DNA of 22,818 nucleotides from Saccoglossus kowalevskii (Eukaryota; Hemichordata; Enteropneusta; Harrimaniidae). Shown here piece by piece: positions 1 through 10,000 of the stretch. Below the pieces are notes generated by a model. It was not told the DNA's origin and did not search any database. It saw nothing but the letters and a program-made list of their open reading frames with translations. The number at the start of each line of letters is the position of its first letter. Within the stretch, counting starts at the first letter, position 1. The position numbers were made by a program, and so were the translations under genes. The stretch is from contig NW_003126388.1 in assembly GCF_000003605.2 (NCBI RefSeq), positions 414,417 to 437,234 of the forward strand. The letters run 5' to 3'.

Positions 1-560
1 CTATCATGACAGTGGCATCAGTCGCGGAATCTAGAAGCGCACCTACTAGATGGAACACCGCAACCGAACAGGCGACGTCCAAATAAAATTGTTTGATTTC
101 AATATTAAAATATATCTATGGTATGGGGCCTAGATGCTCAATAATGGAATATATTATTAGAAATAATTTGGTGCAATGATGTAATACAATGCTATAATAT
201 AAGAAAAAAATAATATGTGACACTGAACGTAGATGGTAATGCACGAGCGTTCTAATTTGTTTTCAGACTGCGTTAATATCACTTGCCTGGTGTTTACTAT
301 CAACAATCATTTTTTAGTGATTTTGAATCCGTGAAATGCCTATATGGTGTGATTTGTACAAACCTACTGAGAGTTCAATTTGTATGTTGCTATATAACAA
401 TACTAGCGCCCTCATACCGACCGATTGCAGCTATACGTACATTTGAACATTCGTTTGATGATTTTGGAAATTGAACATATTTGAAATGGTTGATCTAAAA
501 ATCACAATTTATGCCGATTATTGTAAAACATAAAGTCGAACTCGTACGCAAATCAAACAG
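1..560. other. Left edge, no supported gene
   Basis: AT-rich apart from the first 85 bases, which are GC-richer and open in one frame on each strand: plus 3-86 ends in TAA over an AATAAA, minus reads a hydrophobic stretch. Either could be the edge of an exon, but no splice signal or family match supports one. Nothing else is recognisable. Confidence 0.3.
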
Positions 561-905
561 TTGACCGAGTGGTGGGTTCAATGCAGTAACTCCAATAAGA
601 TCAGTCAAAATGTAACACAACTTACGGATGTATATACACCGTCATATTCAGCTCCTTTTAGTTTGAAAATACCGTTCGACGATTCTTCATGGAGATCAAT
701 ACCACTGTATAATCCAGGTTTATATGTTCCTAAAAAGGAAGAAACATTTGATATATTTTCAATATTCACAAAACAACGACAAAACTCGAAACCGAATTTG
801 ATAATTAAAATTAGAAATAAGTACCATGTTCGGAGCTGCTGTGATTATAATAATAGTGGCATCCTCCATATATCCCAAAAAACTTATCAAAACCTCTTGA
901 CGTTG
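561..905 (+). CDS. Possible internal exon of an unknown gene
   Basis: A 115-codon open frame bounded by an acceptor-like AAACAG just before 561 and a good donor TTG|GTAAGT after 905, phase 0 on both sides. The frame has no ATG at its head, as expected for an internal exon. The translation is unremarkable in composition, includes SWRSIPLYNPGLYVPKKEET, and I recognise no domain. The polypyrimidine tract is poor and no partner exon was found, so this may be chance or an old mobile element. Confidence 0.25.
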
Positions 906-986
906 GTAAGTAGTCCTTGTTACAGAAACCCAAGTGCCATCTGAAATGGACATAATTTGTATGTATATAATAAAAGTAATCCAACA

Positions 987-1338
987 ATTCCATTTCGGCC
1001 GAGAATTTGTCTTTATTGGCAAAGTATAGGAAGGTCAGGCGGCTGAGGATGAATTCCATTTTATTCTATTTTGTCCATTGTATGTGCATTGTAGAGATGA
1101 CTGGATTCCTCACCGTTTCAGAGTCTATCCATCCAAAAATGTGTTGCTCTATTAAAATCACTAAACCCGGAAACACAATATAAACTTTCAGTGTATGTGC
1201 ATAATTCTTTCAAAATCCGTGACAACTTTCTGTTAATTTTGAACTAACAGTAATGTATTTGTTTAATTTTGTATTATAGTCATTGATGTGATGGGCGGAG
1301 GCCCTGGCATTTGAATAAATTATTATTATTATTATTAC
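987..1338 (+). mobile_element. 3' end of a non-LTR retrotransposon (LINE), decayed
   Basis: Broken frames read IPFRPRICLYW followed, after a frameshift, by EDEFHFILFCPLY and a downstream Arg. This is the C-terminal pattern (R-I-C..., E-D-E-x-H-F...C-P-x-Y...R) found at the end of many LINE reverse-transcriptase ORFs. Past the ORF a short untranslated stretch ends in GGCATTTGAATAAA and a (TTA)n tail, a typical 3' end for invertebrate LINEs of the L2/CR1 sort. The 5' part is missing, as in ordinary 5'-truncated insertions, and stops plus the frameshift show it is dead. Confidence 0.75.
1319..1337 (+). repeat. (TTA)n microsatellite tail of the LINE
   Basis: About six TTA units directly after the LINE 3' end, most simply the tail made during target-primed insertion. 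Confidence 0.8.
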
Positions 1339-3313
1339 AAATTTTAATTGTAGTACATTGTTGTCATTGCTACATACACAAGAAGCTGGATTGTATTCAA
1401 TATGCTATCTTAGTAAAACAATTATTTATTCGGTAATGGCTTTTTATAATAGTATTGCATACTTTCCTACAGCATAAGAGATATATCCAGTTTCTTTAAG
1501 CTTCTCTGGTAATGTAGTAAGACCAAGAGGCAGACCATGTGGACGATTGGGGTCGATTACTTTATGCTACAAGAAACAACTGATAGTTAAACCGGAATAT
1601 GACAACGAACAATTTGAAAACATTACTGTGTTTAAAAAGTCAGTTAATATAATTTCACGTTCAGTTTATTATTAAACCACTTATCAATTTTACGAAAAAA
1701 AAACACTATCCGACGTTTGTAAGCGTTTGTTTATTTTTTTTATTTATTAGGCAATATCTAAGCAGGATAATCCAATTATTTTTTTCTCGAAAAGGAGTTC
1801 TATTATTGTCAATGTCATATACATGAAAAAATAAGCACTGAAAACACAATAAAATATTAATGTACAATAGTTTGTTTTGCAATCCTAATTTATTGAATAG
1901 ATTTGTTATCCCAGTTTTAACGACATTAATATCCTGTGACGATTCAAACAAGCAAATTGTATTCACAAAGATGCCTTTATAGAAAAAAGGGCGTGTTTGC
2001 TCTTTCCGACACGGAAAGGGAATATCAAATTATTAGCAACAGATTTCGTAAACAAGAATGTTTCTTACAAACAGGTTTATGAAATGTTGATGTCAAACAC
2101 AAAGGTGCTATGGCTAAGCATGTACTAAATAAACATCGTTACTGCTGACTGTATTTTCCGTTGGTAGTGTATTGGAACCTAGTTTAGGGTGGGGGGAAGA
2201 ACTATAATATGCAATTTGCATCTCACTGCCACATGCTATCCACACCCCTGCACATTATGTGACCAGTGGAATATCCAGCGCCTTAAAGATTAGTTAATAT
2301 TTTTTTCGACACATCTATGAATTCTCCAAATGGCCCCGAAAGTCGTCTGGAATAGGATTTCTATGATCATCACAATTTAAGTATTGCCTCCCCCTAAAAA
2401 AACAGCACGCAAGTATTTCAAATTGTCAACAACATCAATGTTTGACTATTAAAACTAGACTGGCCCAGTCGCTGCAATTTTATGATTCTTTCTTAAATAT
2501 CTTGGTCCGATACGACATTATCACGTCAACATGGGCGATTCTACAAGCTCGTTCTTTGAGGAATCATCATATAGATAAAACTGCTACGACTGGACCAGTC
2601 TATATTAAAACGTTCAGCTCGTGATCGTTCATTTTTATTCACATTTAAAATGTTATGGCAATGTGTTGGTTGCTTCTTAATGTGTTTGTATTTATTTGCT
2701 TGTATATAAACTTTGGGTGGATTTAGATACGACATAAAACGACAGCTGTGCTCATAAATAAAAATAAAGTTGATGTTTACCTGAGATCCAATATTAGAAG
2801 GATAATATCCCGTCATCAGTGAAGATCGAGTCCTTGAAAAAACAACAGTTTGAGTTGATATCTGACAGAATATTCACTCTGTCTTGTGAAGAGCCCGAAA
2901 CTCTGTTTAGAAGATGGAAGTAGAATTTGTCTGTGTGAATGATGTTTGTTTATTTAAATGTTTAATCTGGAAATATAAAATACTTTCGCATTTGTCGAAT
3001 CCCACGCGATGTTTGACGCCATTATGATGCTATAGTACGTGACATGTGAGCTACCAGTAAGTTAGTATTCTGGGTTGTTTTCTCTATTTTTTGCTGAACT
3101 GTAGGCGGTCTTTACGGACTACAGAATATTCACTGATCAGAATTGGCAACCATTTTTGTTTATAAATATTTTGAGGAAAAAAACCCAAAAAATCAACTTT
3201 AATTAATCAGATGTATTTAGATGTACACGATATCGTGAATGTTTTTGTGTTGTAATGTTTCCCTGCTTGCTTGCTTTTCTGAATGCCATAGTGCTGGTTG
3301 TATACGTGGCTGC
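1339..3313. other. AT-rich region without recognised genes
   Basis: Short open frames on both strands match no family I know. The only structure seen is a segment at 2978-3034 that has a near copy on the opposite strand at 20120-20175. No promoter, RNA or complete mobile element is recognisable. Confidence 0.4.
2978..3034 (+). repeat. Dispersed repeat, copy 1
   Basis: Matches the reverse complement of 20120-20175. The first 42 bases, including GTCGAATCCCACGCGATGTT, differ at one position, and the rest is weaker. It is probably part of a dispersed transposon whose ends are not visible. Confidence 0.7.
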
Positions 3314-3440
3314 TTAAAGCGGGGGATTCGTTACCTACGCATGCGTCTACCCATGAGCCTTTGCGTTCTTAGCGTGTGTTGTTATCATCGCTTGGGACTC
3401 AATTCCCGCGCGTGCGCAAGTGTCGATCCTCCCGCTTTAA
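3314..3440. mobile_element. Small terminal-inverted-repeat element flanked by TTAA
   Basis: TTAA at 3314-3317 and 3437-3440 flank a 119-bp segment that starts AGCGGGGGATTCG and ends CGATCCTCCCGCT. The ends are imperfect inverted repeats that continue inward (CGCATGCG against GCGTGCGC). TTAA duplication is known for piggyBac-like elements, but the terminal bases do not follow the usual piggyBac CCY start. A TA-inserting element is equally possible. Confidence 0.5.
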
Positions 3441-3788
3441 CACGATATGCGAGTAATATGACGCCTACGTCACCGCAATATGGATACAATAACATTGTTA
3501 TAGAGCATCAGCTTTGTAACCACTTATGTAGATTTACTTACGGACTACACAGAGATTGAACATAAAAATTCTCAAGAATAACACTTTCATCTGCAATGTT
3601 CTGGAGGTTCGGGGTGATCATGGATGAATCATGCCACGATATGTCATTCCATCCTAAGAGTGCATAGAACAGTGTGGTGAGTAATTATATAATTTCAAAA
3701 CATGAAATCGACAGACGCATTTCATCAAATGTTATATTACATTTTTGATGTAATGAATATTAATATACATCTGACAACATAATTTACC

Positions 3789-3833
3789 CGTCCGTAAAAT
3801 GCCGCGCTGGCGTATTTAAAAGTGTTACGGACG
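3789..3833. repeat. Short hairpin with CGTCCGTAA arms
   Basis: Perfect 9-base inverted repeat, CGTCCGTAA at 3789-3797 and TTACGGACG at 3825-3833, directly before the GC-rich repeat block. Function unknown. Confidence 0.4.
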
Positions 3834-3839
3834 CGTTCT

Positions 3840-4450
3840 AAAGGCCCGGTCACACCGCCCAAACTTTGTTGGAGTATTCCTGGAGCGGTGAAAAAATGTC
3901 ATCACCGCTCGTTACCGTTCACCGCCGTTTAACAGAAGTTAGCCCCGTTAAGGCAACGCCGTATACGCTCGGCTACCGCTGATGGACCCTCCTTCCGCTC
4001 CGAAAGTTTTGAGCTGCACACAATATTCCTATTTTCCGCACCGGCAAAGTTCACCACCGCTCTAACAACGCCCAGTCAAGTTTGGCACTGCTAGACGCAA
4101 GTTCGTGGACGCTTGGGTCCGCTAGGTCTTGAACGCTGAACCACCGCTTCTTCGCCAGCTTCGCCCGGGCGGTATGCCGCTAAACCAACTTTAAAACCCC
4201 GCCGAACCAACGCACGCATGCGCGGAACGCCGCTCTATCAACGCTCGCGTCACCGCTAAACCAACGCTCGCTACCGTTAAATCAACGCTAAAGCAACGCC
4301 GGCTTCACCGGCGCACCTCTAAGGCAACGCCCGTGTTTTCGATTGTTTCCCCATTTTGTGTGCGGTGACGAGCGCTGTCTAAATTCCGCCCCTCTCCCTA
4401 CCGTTGAAGCCGGCGTTTCTTTAGCGTTGGTTTAAAGCGCGGTGGTCGTC
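3840..4450. repeat. GC- and CpG-rich repeat block built from CAACGC / CACCGC words
   Basis: In AT-rich surroundings this block is full of degenerate short repeats: CAACGC occurs eight times and CACCGC at least six times, often as CACCGCTAAACCAACGCT. It starts with GGCCCGGTCACACCGCCC. Near its right side, 4278-4307 and 4405-4434 form a 30-base inverted repeat with two mismatches. No long reading frame is present. It looks like a non-autonomous mobile element with subterminal repeats, but a clean end or target duplication was not found. Confidence 0.55.
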
Positions 4451-4648
4451 GCGCAGCGCGTGTTCGAAATTCATGCTATGAGTCCCATATCGAACAGGAC
4501 ACGGCGCGACGACTGCCGCCCTTTAATCATGAACGGAAATGGTTTACGGTTGGTATTGCCGCTAGTTCATTGAAATATACTAAAATTTTGACATGCGCCT
4601 CGCACATGTACTATAGCGAATGTGATTATCTCCCGTCAAGTATGCTAA

Positions 4649-4661
4649 CCCCCCCCCCCCC
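4649..4661 (+). repeat. Poly-C run
   Basis: Thirteen consecutive C residues. Assembly or sequencing length errors are likely here. Confidence 0.9.
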
Positions 4662-5349
4662 GCAGAGTGGTCTTCTACCAAATACCACAAGCAGAAAATA
4701 GAGGTATAATAATAACGTTATCACGAGAATATACAGGCAGTATAGTAACGCGTCGTGCGATTCGATAACTGCACAGCTTTCATGCATAAATAACCTGGTA
4801 AGAACGTATTATATTTTAATGTTTCTCACCTAAATCATCGGCCACGATGTAAATGATATGTGGTGGATTCTCTGCAACAAACGTTATTTGAAAGTGAAAT
4901 TTTGTGTTTGAATAAATAGTGGGTTCATGGAACTGATACTATGGCGTGTGCTGCAAAAAATGTAATATCACGAATGAAGTCATTACCCATATGCTCTATT
5001 TTAGGATATAACATTCATTTTTAAGGTAATGTTTCGTGCATATAGTACATGTACGTGAGACAAATGCAAACAAAATGGCGTGCTGAAGGCACACATTACA
5101 GTCAGCCTATGATGGAACAATGTTTATATTACCTGTAGCAGCCAGCAATGATACTCCAATAATCAATAATAACTCAATATGAATGTTGCAATACGACATC
5201 GCAAAATCTACTTCAATTATGAGTTCCGTGAAGTCATATATATATATAATGTATGTCGTATTTAATGTAACTAAAAATACATTTGGATATAATGCGATTT
5301 CATCAAAATGAATATTAAATGCGGATATGCCGCATGATCGTTCAGGAAA
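4662..5349. other. AT-rich spacer without recognised content
   Basis: A (TA)n stretch near 5238 and short meaningless frames only. No gene, RNA or repeat family was recognised. Confidence 0.4.
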
Positions 5350-5562
5350 CAACGTAGAGGCGGCGGCACGAACTTTGTATGGAGGGGCGAGATTTGCACA
5401 CCATCCCTCGCGCCGAGGACGCGACGTTTCTAGGGGGTCCGGGGCATGCTCCCCCTTAACAATTTTGAAATCTAGACCCTATGAAACGCCCCTCCCAACA
5501 TGTTCTCGAAGGGACGATTGCCCCCCTCCCCTCTGTACCCCCGTGACGCCGCCTCTGCAACG
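5350..5562. mobile_element. 203-bp MITE-like element with CAACG target duplication
   Basis: CAACG at 5350-5354 and 5558-5562 directly flank a segment that begins TAGAGGCGGCGG and ends GACGCCGCCTCTG, so the termini AGAGGCGGCG / CGCCGCCTCT are inverted. Inside is the self-complementary string GGGGCATGCTCCCC. The segment is GC-rich compared with its flanks. Ends of this style occur in hAT-like short elements, which make 8-bp duplications; only 5 bp is visible here, so the superfamily is open. The 96-codon plus-strand frame across it is a by-product. Confidence 0.65.
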
Positions 5563-6836
5563 GGATAGTGTACTTCGACCGGAAACCGGGGTATTTGAAA
5601 CCGAAACTGTCATCTAACTGTAAGGCCGTCGCTAATTGGCTGCTGAGCTGGAATGACAATTTTTGGTTTCAAATGCCCCAGAAAAGTGTTCTACCTTCTT
5701 CGTGTAATTAGGTGTTCGTATTTAAGGGATTTTTCCACTCAAAAACGACGAATTCGGCCGAATTTTGTTATCAGTTGGCTTAATATTACCCCCAACGGAT
5801 CGAATTTTTTCTTGATTTTTAGGACTCTGAAAAACGCGTTTCACAACTTGTCTCTTATTTAGTTTTATGCTGCATTCAAGATGGTGGCCCCTATATAGTA
5901 AATATCGCATATATGTTATTATCACGGGTGCGCTAGCTGACTGTGGCTTAGATGGCGCTCTTCTGAACATACTATGTAAATTACATCATGAGCACTCCTC
6001 GTGCTACAAAGGGTCACATGGGTCACTGTGTTCTGTACGGCGAGCAGTACACGCACAGTGTATTGGTGGATTATAATTATATGCAGTCAGTTGACATCAG
6101 TTTCAATATTTAAATATGGAATGCTGTGGTGATTGATAATCCAATGTGACATATAATTATCATAGTAATATTCGATTGTTTGTAGTTTAATAGAATAAAT
6201 CACGATGTTATATGTTTACGTCAGCGACATTTCACACTGGCGCCTATCACCGGCAGGACTGCGACATCCACATTTAATATGTGTGAGAATTTCCAATATT
6301 GTTGCAATCTCGCTGAAGAATTACGTCACTGCAGCTGGGGAATCTATACTAGTTAGTACAACAGTGCACAGCATTTGCTTGATTGTTTCCCGTAGTTGTG
6401 CCGAATATACGACTGAGAGCATATTAAAATTATTCTGATTTGACCAGTCAGTAATGTATTATGTACGTCTAGTTTGGTTTATTATTGTGTATTCTCAGGT
6501 GTGTAGTTTCGATGATGACATCATAGATACCCTCATATACGTGTGCAGTGGGGTTAACTGTATAGTATAGTTTATTTAATATGTATTTCTCACACACCCA
6601 CACATGTAACTTCCTCTTTGTTCATAGCTGAATTTCAAATCTCTTTAGAAAGGTAACTAAGACAATAATCGATAAATGTCTTGTGGAGCAAGCATACATT
6701 ACTGACCTTACCTTTTATGAGTGATATATTTCTTATTGGAATTTAATTTTCATAACACATTACATAATATTATGAGGTATCGAGTAAAAACTTGGTCACG
6801 TGTCCATTTTCGAATAAAATACAAATGTTATATGGC
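5563..6836. other. Downstream flank of gene A, no further gene seen
   Basis: AT-rich, with a short YY1-like string CAAGATGGTGGC near 5879. The last part (about 6570-6836) is the probable 3' untranslated region of gene A. Open frames of 60-80 codons on both strands resemble nothing known. Confidence 0.4.
6742..6747 (-). terminator. Possible polyadenylation signal of gene A (ATTAAA)
   Basis: ATTAAA on the minus strand about 90 nt after the gene A stop codon, a usual variant signal at a usual distance. A canonical AATAAA lies further down at 6576-6571. Which one is used cannot be told from sequence alone. Confidence 0.35.
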
Positions 6837-7082
6837 TCAATCACGCTTCTTGTGCGTTTGGAATGTTGTTATATCGTCATCTATTGTACCAATAGTGTTT
6901 ATGATTCCCACATTGTCAAATACATCCATATCTATCTGATGCATTTTGTCACTTTTTCCAGCCTCTTTGTCTTTAGCCCATTCACATTCTTTAACTTTCA
7001 AAGTTAGCAGAACAGCAATTCCACCAATGACGTAAATCAATGCTGATAACAAAAAAATCTTCTGCCATTGTTCACGCGTATT
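6837..7082 (-). CDS. Gene A exon 10: helix 12, C-terminal tail and stop
   Basis: Residues 430-510. Begins [20 protein letters not shown], giving the helix 12 segment, then the conserved EWAKDKEA and a hydrophilic tail with VFDNVG, ending KKRD before TGA. Acceptor ACTTGCTAG. A minus-strand ATTAAA at 6747-6742 and an AATAAA at 6576-6571 are possible polyadenylation signals. Confidence 0.95.
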   Translation of the reverse strand, partial: NTREQWQKIFLLSALIYVIGGIAVLLTLKVKECEWAKDKEAGKSDKMHQIDMDVFDNVGIINTIGTIDDDITTFQTHKKRD

Positions 7083-10000
7083 CTAGCAAGTAAAAACACC
7101 AGTACAAACAATGTAAAAAAATAGAAAGTGTATATTATAAACTGAATCCTCCATTGTTCGTGTGTTACAGTCAAAATACTATTTGGTGTGAAATAATATA
7201 TCGATTATATGTCATAATTTACTGGCAAATGTACACTACATGTTAGCATCTACTGCAACAGCATCATTTACCCAATTTAAAACTGGTTTCAACTAAGGTG
7301 TCTTATGTTTCCATGACCAGTTAGTACAGTTGTGTGGCAAGCAAGCTGATTTTGTCACATATTACGTTTCGGTTTAGGGAAATCGTGTTTCTTGATAACT
7401 TTTTAACTTATAACAACGAACCCGTAAAACAGCATATGCAGGAAAACTTCTTACCTCCTCCTCGGTTGCCACACCAACAACAAGAGGTGCCAATGCTCCG
7501 GAAATACTACCAGCTGTGTTTGTAATGCCGAATAAAACACCACCAAATTTGGGTGCAATCTCTACATGGTTGACTTTAAAAGCAGGTGTACAACATCCAC
7601 TGAAAGCAGCAGAGATGGTGATAAACAAGACTGCTAGTCCACGGTTACATCCGATTTGCCCTGCTAGTACCAAGAAAACAGCCGGCAAGAACATACCTGT
7701 AATTACACGATGAATCAGTTTTAGTGTTATTACTAATAACGGCGGATGTCGATGCGACGGTATACTGTCTGAGTGCATATTTTGAGGTATTCTCCACAGT
7801 CACTTGGGGGCTGGAAATGAATAAATACTATTTTTTTTAAAAAGTCATCCGCTATACGCATATAAATGAAGTTATGAAACATGGCACCTATTGAAATAGA
7901 CATCATTCGCACAAAATTCTGGGTAAATCAAGTGCGCAGACTCATTTTCAGCCAATCAGTCGTGGCGTAACAGCGAGTATTTCCTTGATTTAAGTCTGCG
8001 CACTTGATTTACCCAGAATTGTATGTGAATCCCCTTTGATTCTGGTTGCTGGCCATTTTCGTTCATGAAATCGTCGGATATCACCAGAAGACGCGGGATT
8101 TGTGCAGTTTTGTATAAAACCAAGTTAGCCATTAATAACAATGGTTATTAACGTAACACCCGATCCCCTCTGAACTTTTTGTTTCGTATTTTAATGTAAG
8201 AAATCGACATGGTGTCTATTTCACTAGGTATCATGTTTTATAACTTGTTCATTTATATGCGTATAGCAGATGACTTTTTAAGAAAAAATAGAATTTATTC
8301 ACTTTCAGCTCCCAAGTGACTGTGGTATCTTTGTAATAACCTTATTTTCATACATCTTTTCCTTCCAAGGATACATCATGGGAATGCCGAAATCCAAAAT
8401 ATTTAGAACAGAATCAGCGAACTTCCTTGTGTGAGTTCAGTCAAACCCTGGTGGCAGCCATGTTTGTTTTTATTATTAGAGGACTCATACGCGCGTATTC
8501 ATTCCATATTTGGAATTCGCATTTTCTTATATGGTAGGATGAAAACACCCCGTAAAATACCGCAAAATTATGGCAAGCTGTAACTTATGGCGTTACTGTG
8601 ACAGATGTATAATAATATCAAGTATTGGCATGCTAGTATTTACAGTTGTATCGTTTTGTGCATTTTCGTATACCGAGAATTCGGGATACGTTACACCTAC
8701 ATTGCTCCAAATTGTATGAATAATCCTCCTGAGTGTTCACCAAAAGAAATAATGATAACTTTGAAATAGACACACCTAGAGCACATGATGGTGATGGTAT
8801 AGTGTTTGCATGCAAATACACGTTGCGCGACATTGGTCTCAACTGTCTCATAATTTAGTCTACGTTTGAGTCGTATGTAATAAATATATAACCCCTAGTA
8901 TTTCTTAATTGTGGATAACTTGTGATAAACAAGTCAGAAATTACGTTACACAGTTTGGAATACATATGCCAAGAAAACTTATATTATAACTACTTATATC
9001 ATGATTGACTATATTCAAATTCGTCCATGCTCAATTTCACCACTACTCGTGTAACGATGTTTCACGGATTATATCTTATGACGTAATGTCATTCCATAAG
9101 ACATACATATGAATGAAAATGACATTTGCTGGCATTATGGACTATCGCAAAATATGTCATTACCCAGACACGTCAGTACTCTCCTAACTTGCAATGTTGA
9201 CATAATGTATTTCTGTCTGGTATAGTCCGCTAACCATCCGTAAAATATTGTAAACGTCCATATACCAAGAGATGATAACGAAGACATGATTCCGTTCTGT
9301 TTGTGAAAGAAGAAATAACATATTCCAAGCATGATAAGATAAGCGAATAATATCATAAATGTATGCACAGAAACAAGATTACAATGATATAGTTCCTTCA
9401 CGCATAGAACACAGAGTAAACAGCCGTTACAAGAACGACGATAATGCATAATCTCGGCAAACTGAGCCAAAACTTACCGCTCCCAGATTAAAGCCAAGTA
9501 TTTGGTCCATGTATTGCGGAAGACTCGTCAGTAGAGTGTAGTTACCCCAGCTGCTGCAAAAGTGACCGATCAAAAGACCCCATACCTGTGGTGATTTAAC
9601 TATGGCTAACCATGGAACACGCCACCCCTGGACGGAAATAAATATGAAGTTGGTTCTTAATGTATCGAGTACTTTTTATTGTAACTTAATAATACTAAAA
9701 TCGTTCAGCATATATGCACCGTACTTTCTTTATAAAATTGTATTTTTACATCTTATCCAACTACACTTTCGAGTGAATCGCAGGTATTATGTCTACAGTA
9801 ATTGAGCTATCCAAGCTAAACATGTATGTCGAAGATCTGTTTCGATCATGCACGCACGCACGCGTGTATTATTATAACTGTATTTGTTATAGTTCGGACT
9901 TACGAAACCTAAAAAATACAATGTTATTGATAGTTGTAAAATCAACTACTTTGAAATTCATTTCGTATTTAGTGTTTTACCGATTTGTGCACGTTGGTAC

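Noticed and set aside
1-92. Edge open frames on both strands, one hydrophobic on the minus strand
   Set aside because: Too short, no convincing acceptor, and both strands are equally open, so no direction can be supported.
3239-3559. 106-codon plus ORF
   Set aside because: Runs across the TTAA-flanked inverted-repeat element, has no recognisable domain and a random-looking composition.
5327-5617. 96-codon plus ORF rich in Arg and Pro
   Set aside because: It is the GC-rich MITE read through, with both target duplications inside the frame.
5940-5960. Second CTCF-like core AGATGGCGC
   Set aside because: Only the right half matches; the CCASY part fails at four of five positions.
7516-7713. 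Plus-strand ORF opposite exon 9 of gene A, with a similar one at 19543-19740 in gene B
   Set aside because: Both are antisense shadows of the conserved exon. Their similarity follows from the real coding strand.
9135-9470. 111-codon minus ORF starting at 9470
   Set aside because: Only 9296-9164 matches the family and has splice sites. The upstream part is intron 7 and the tail is intron 8.
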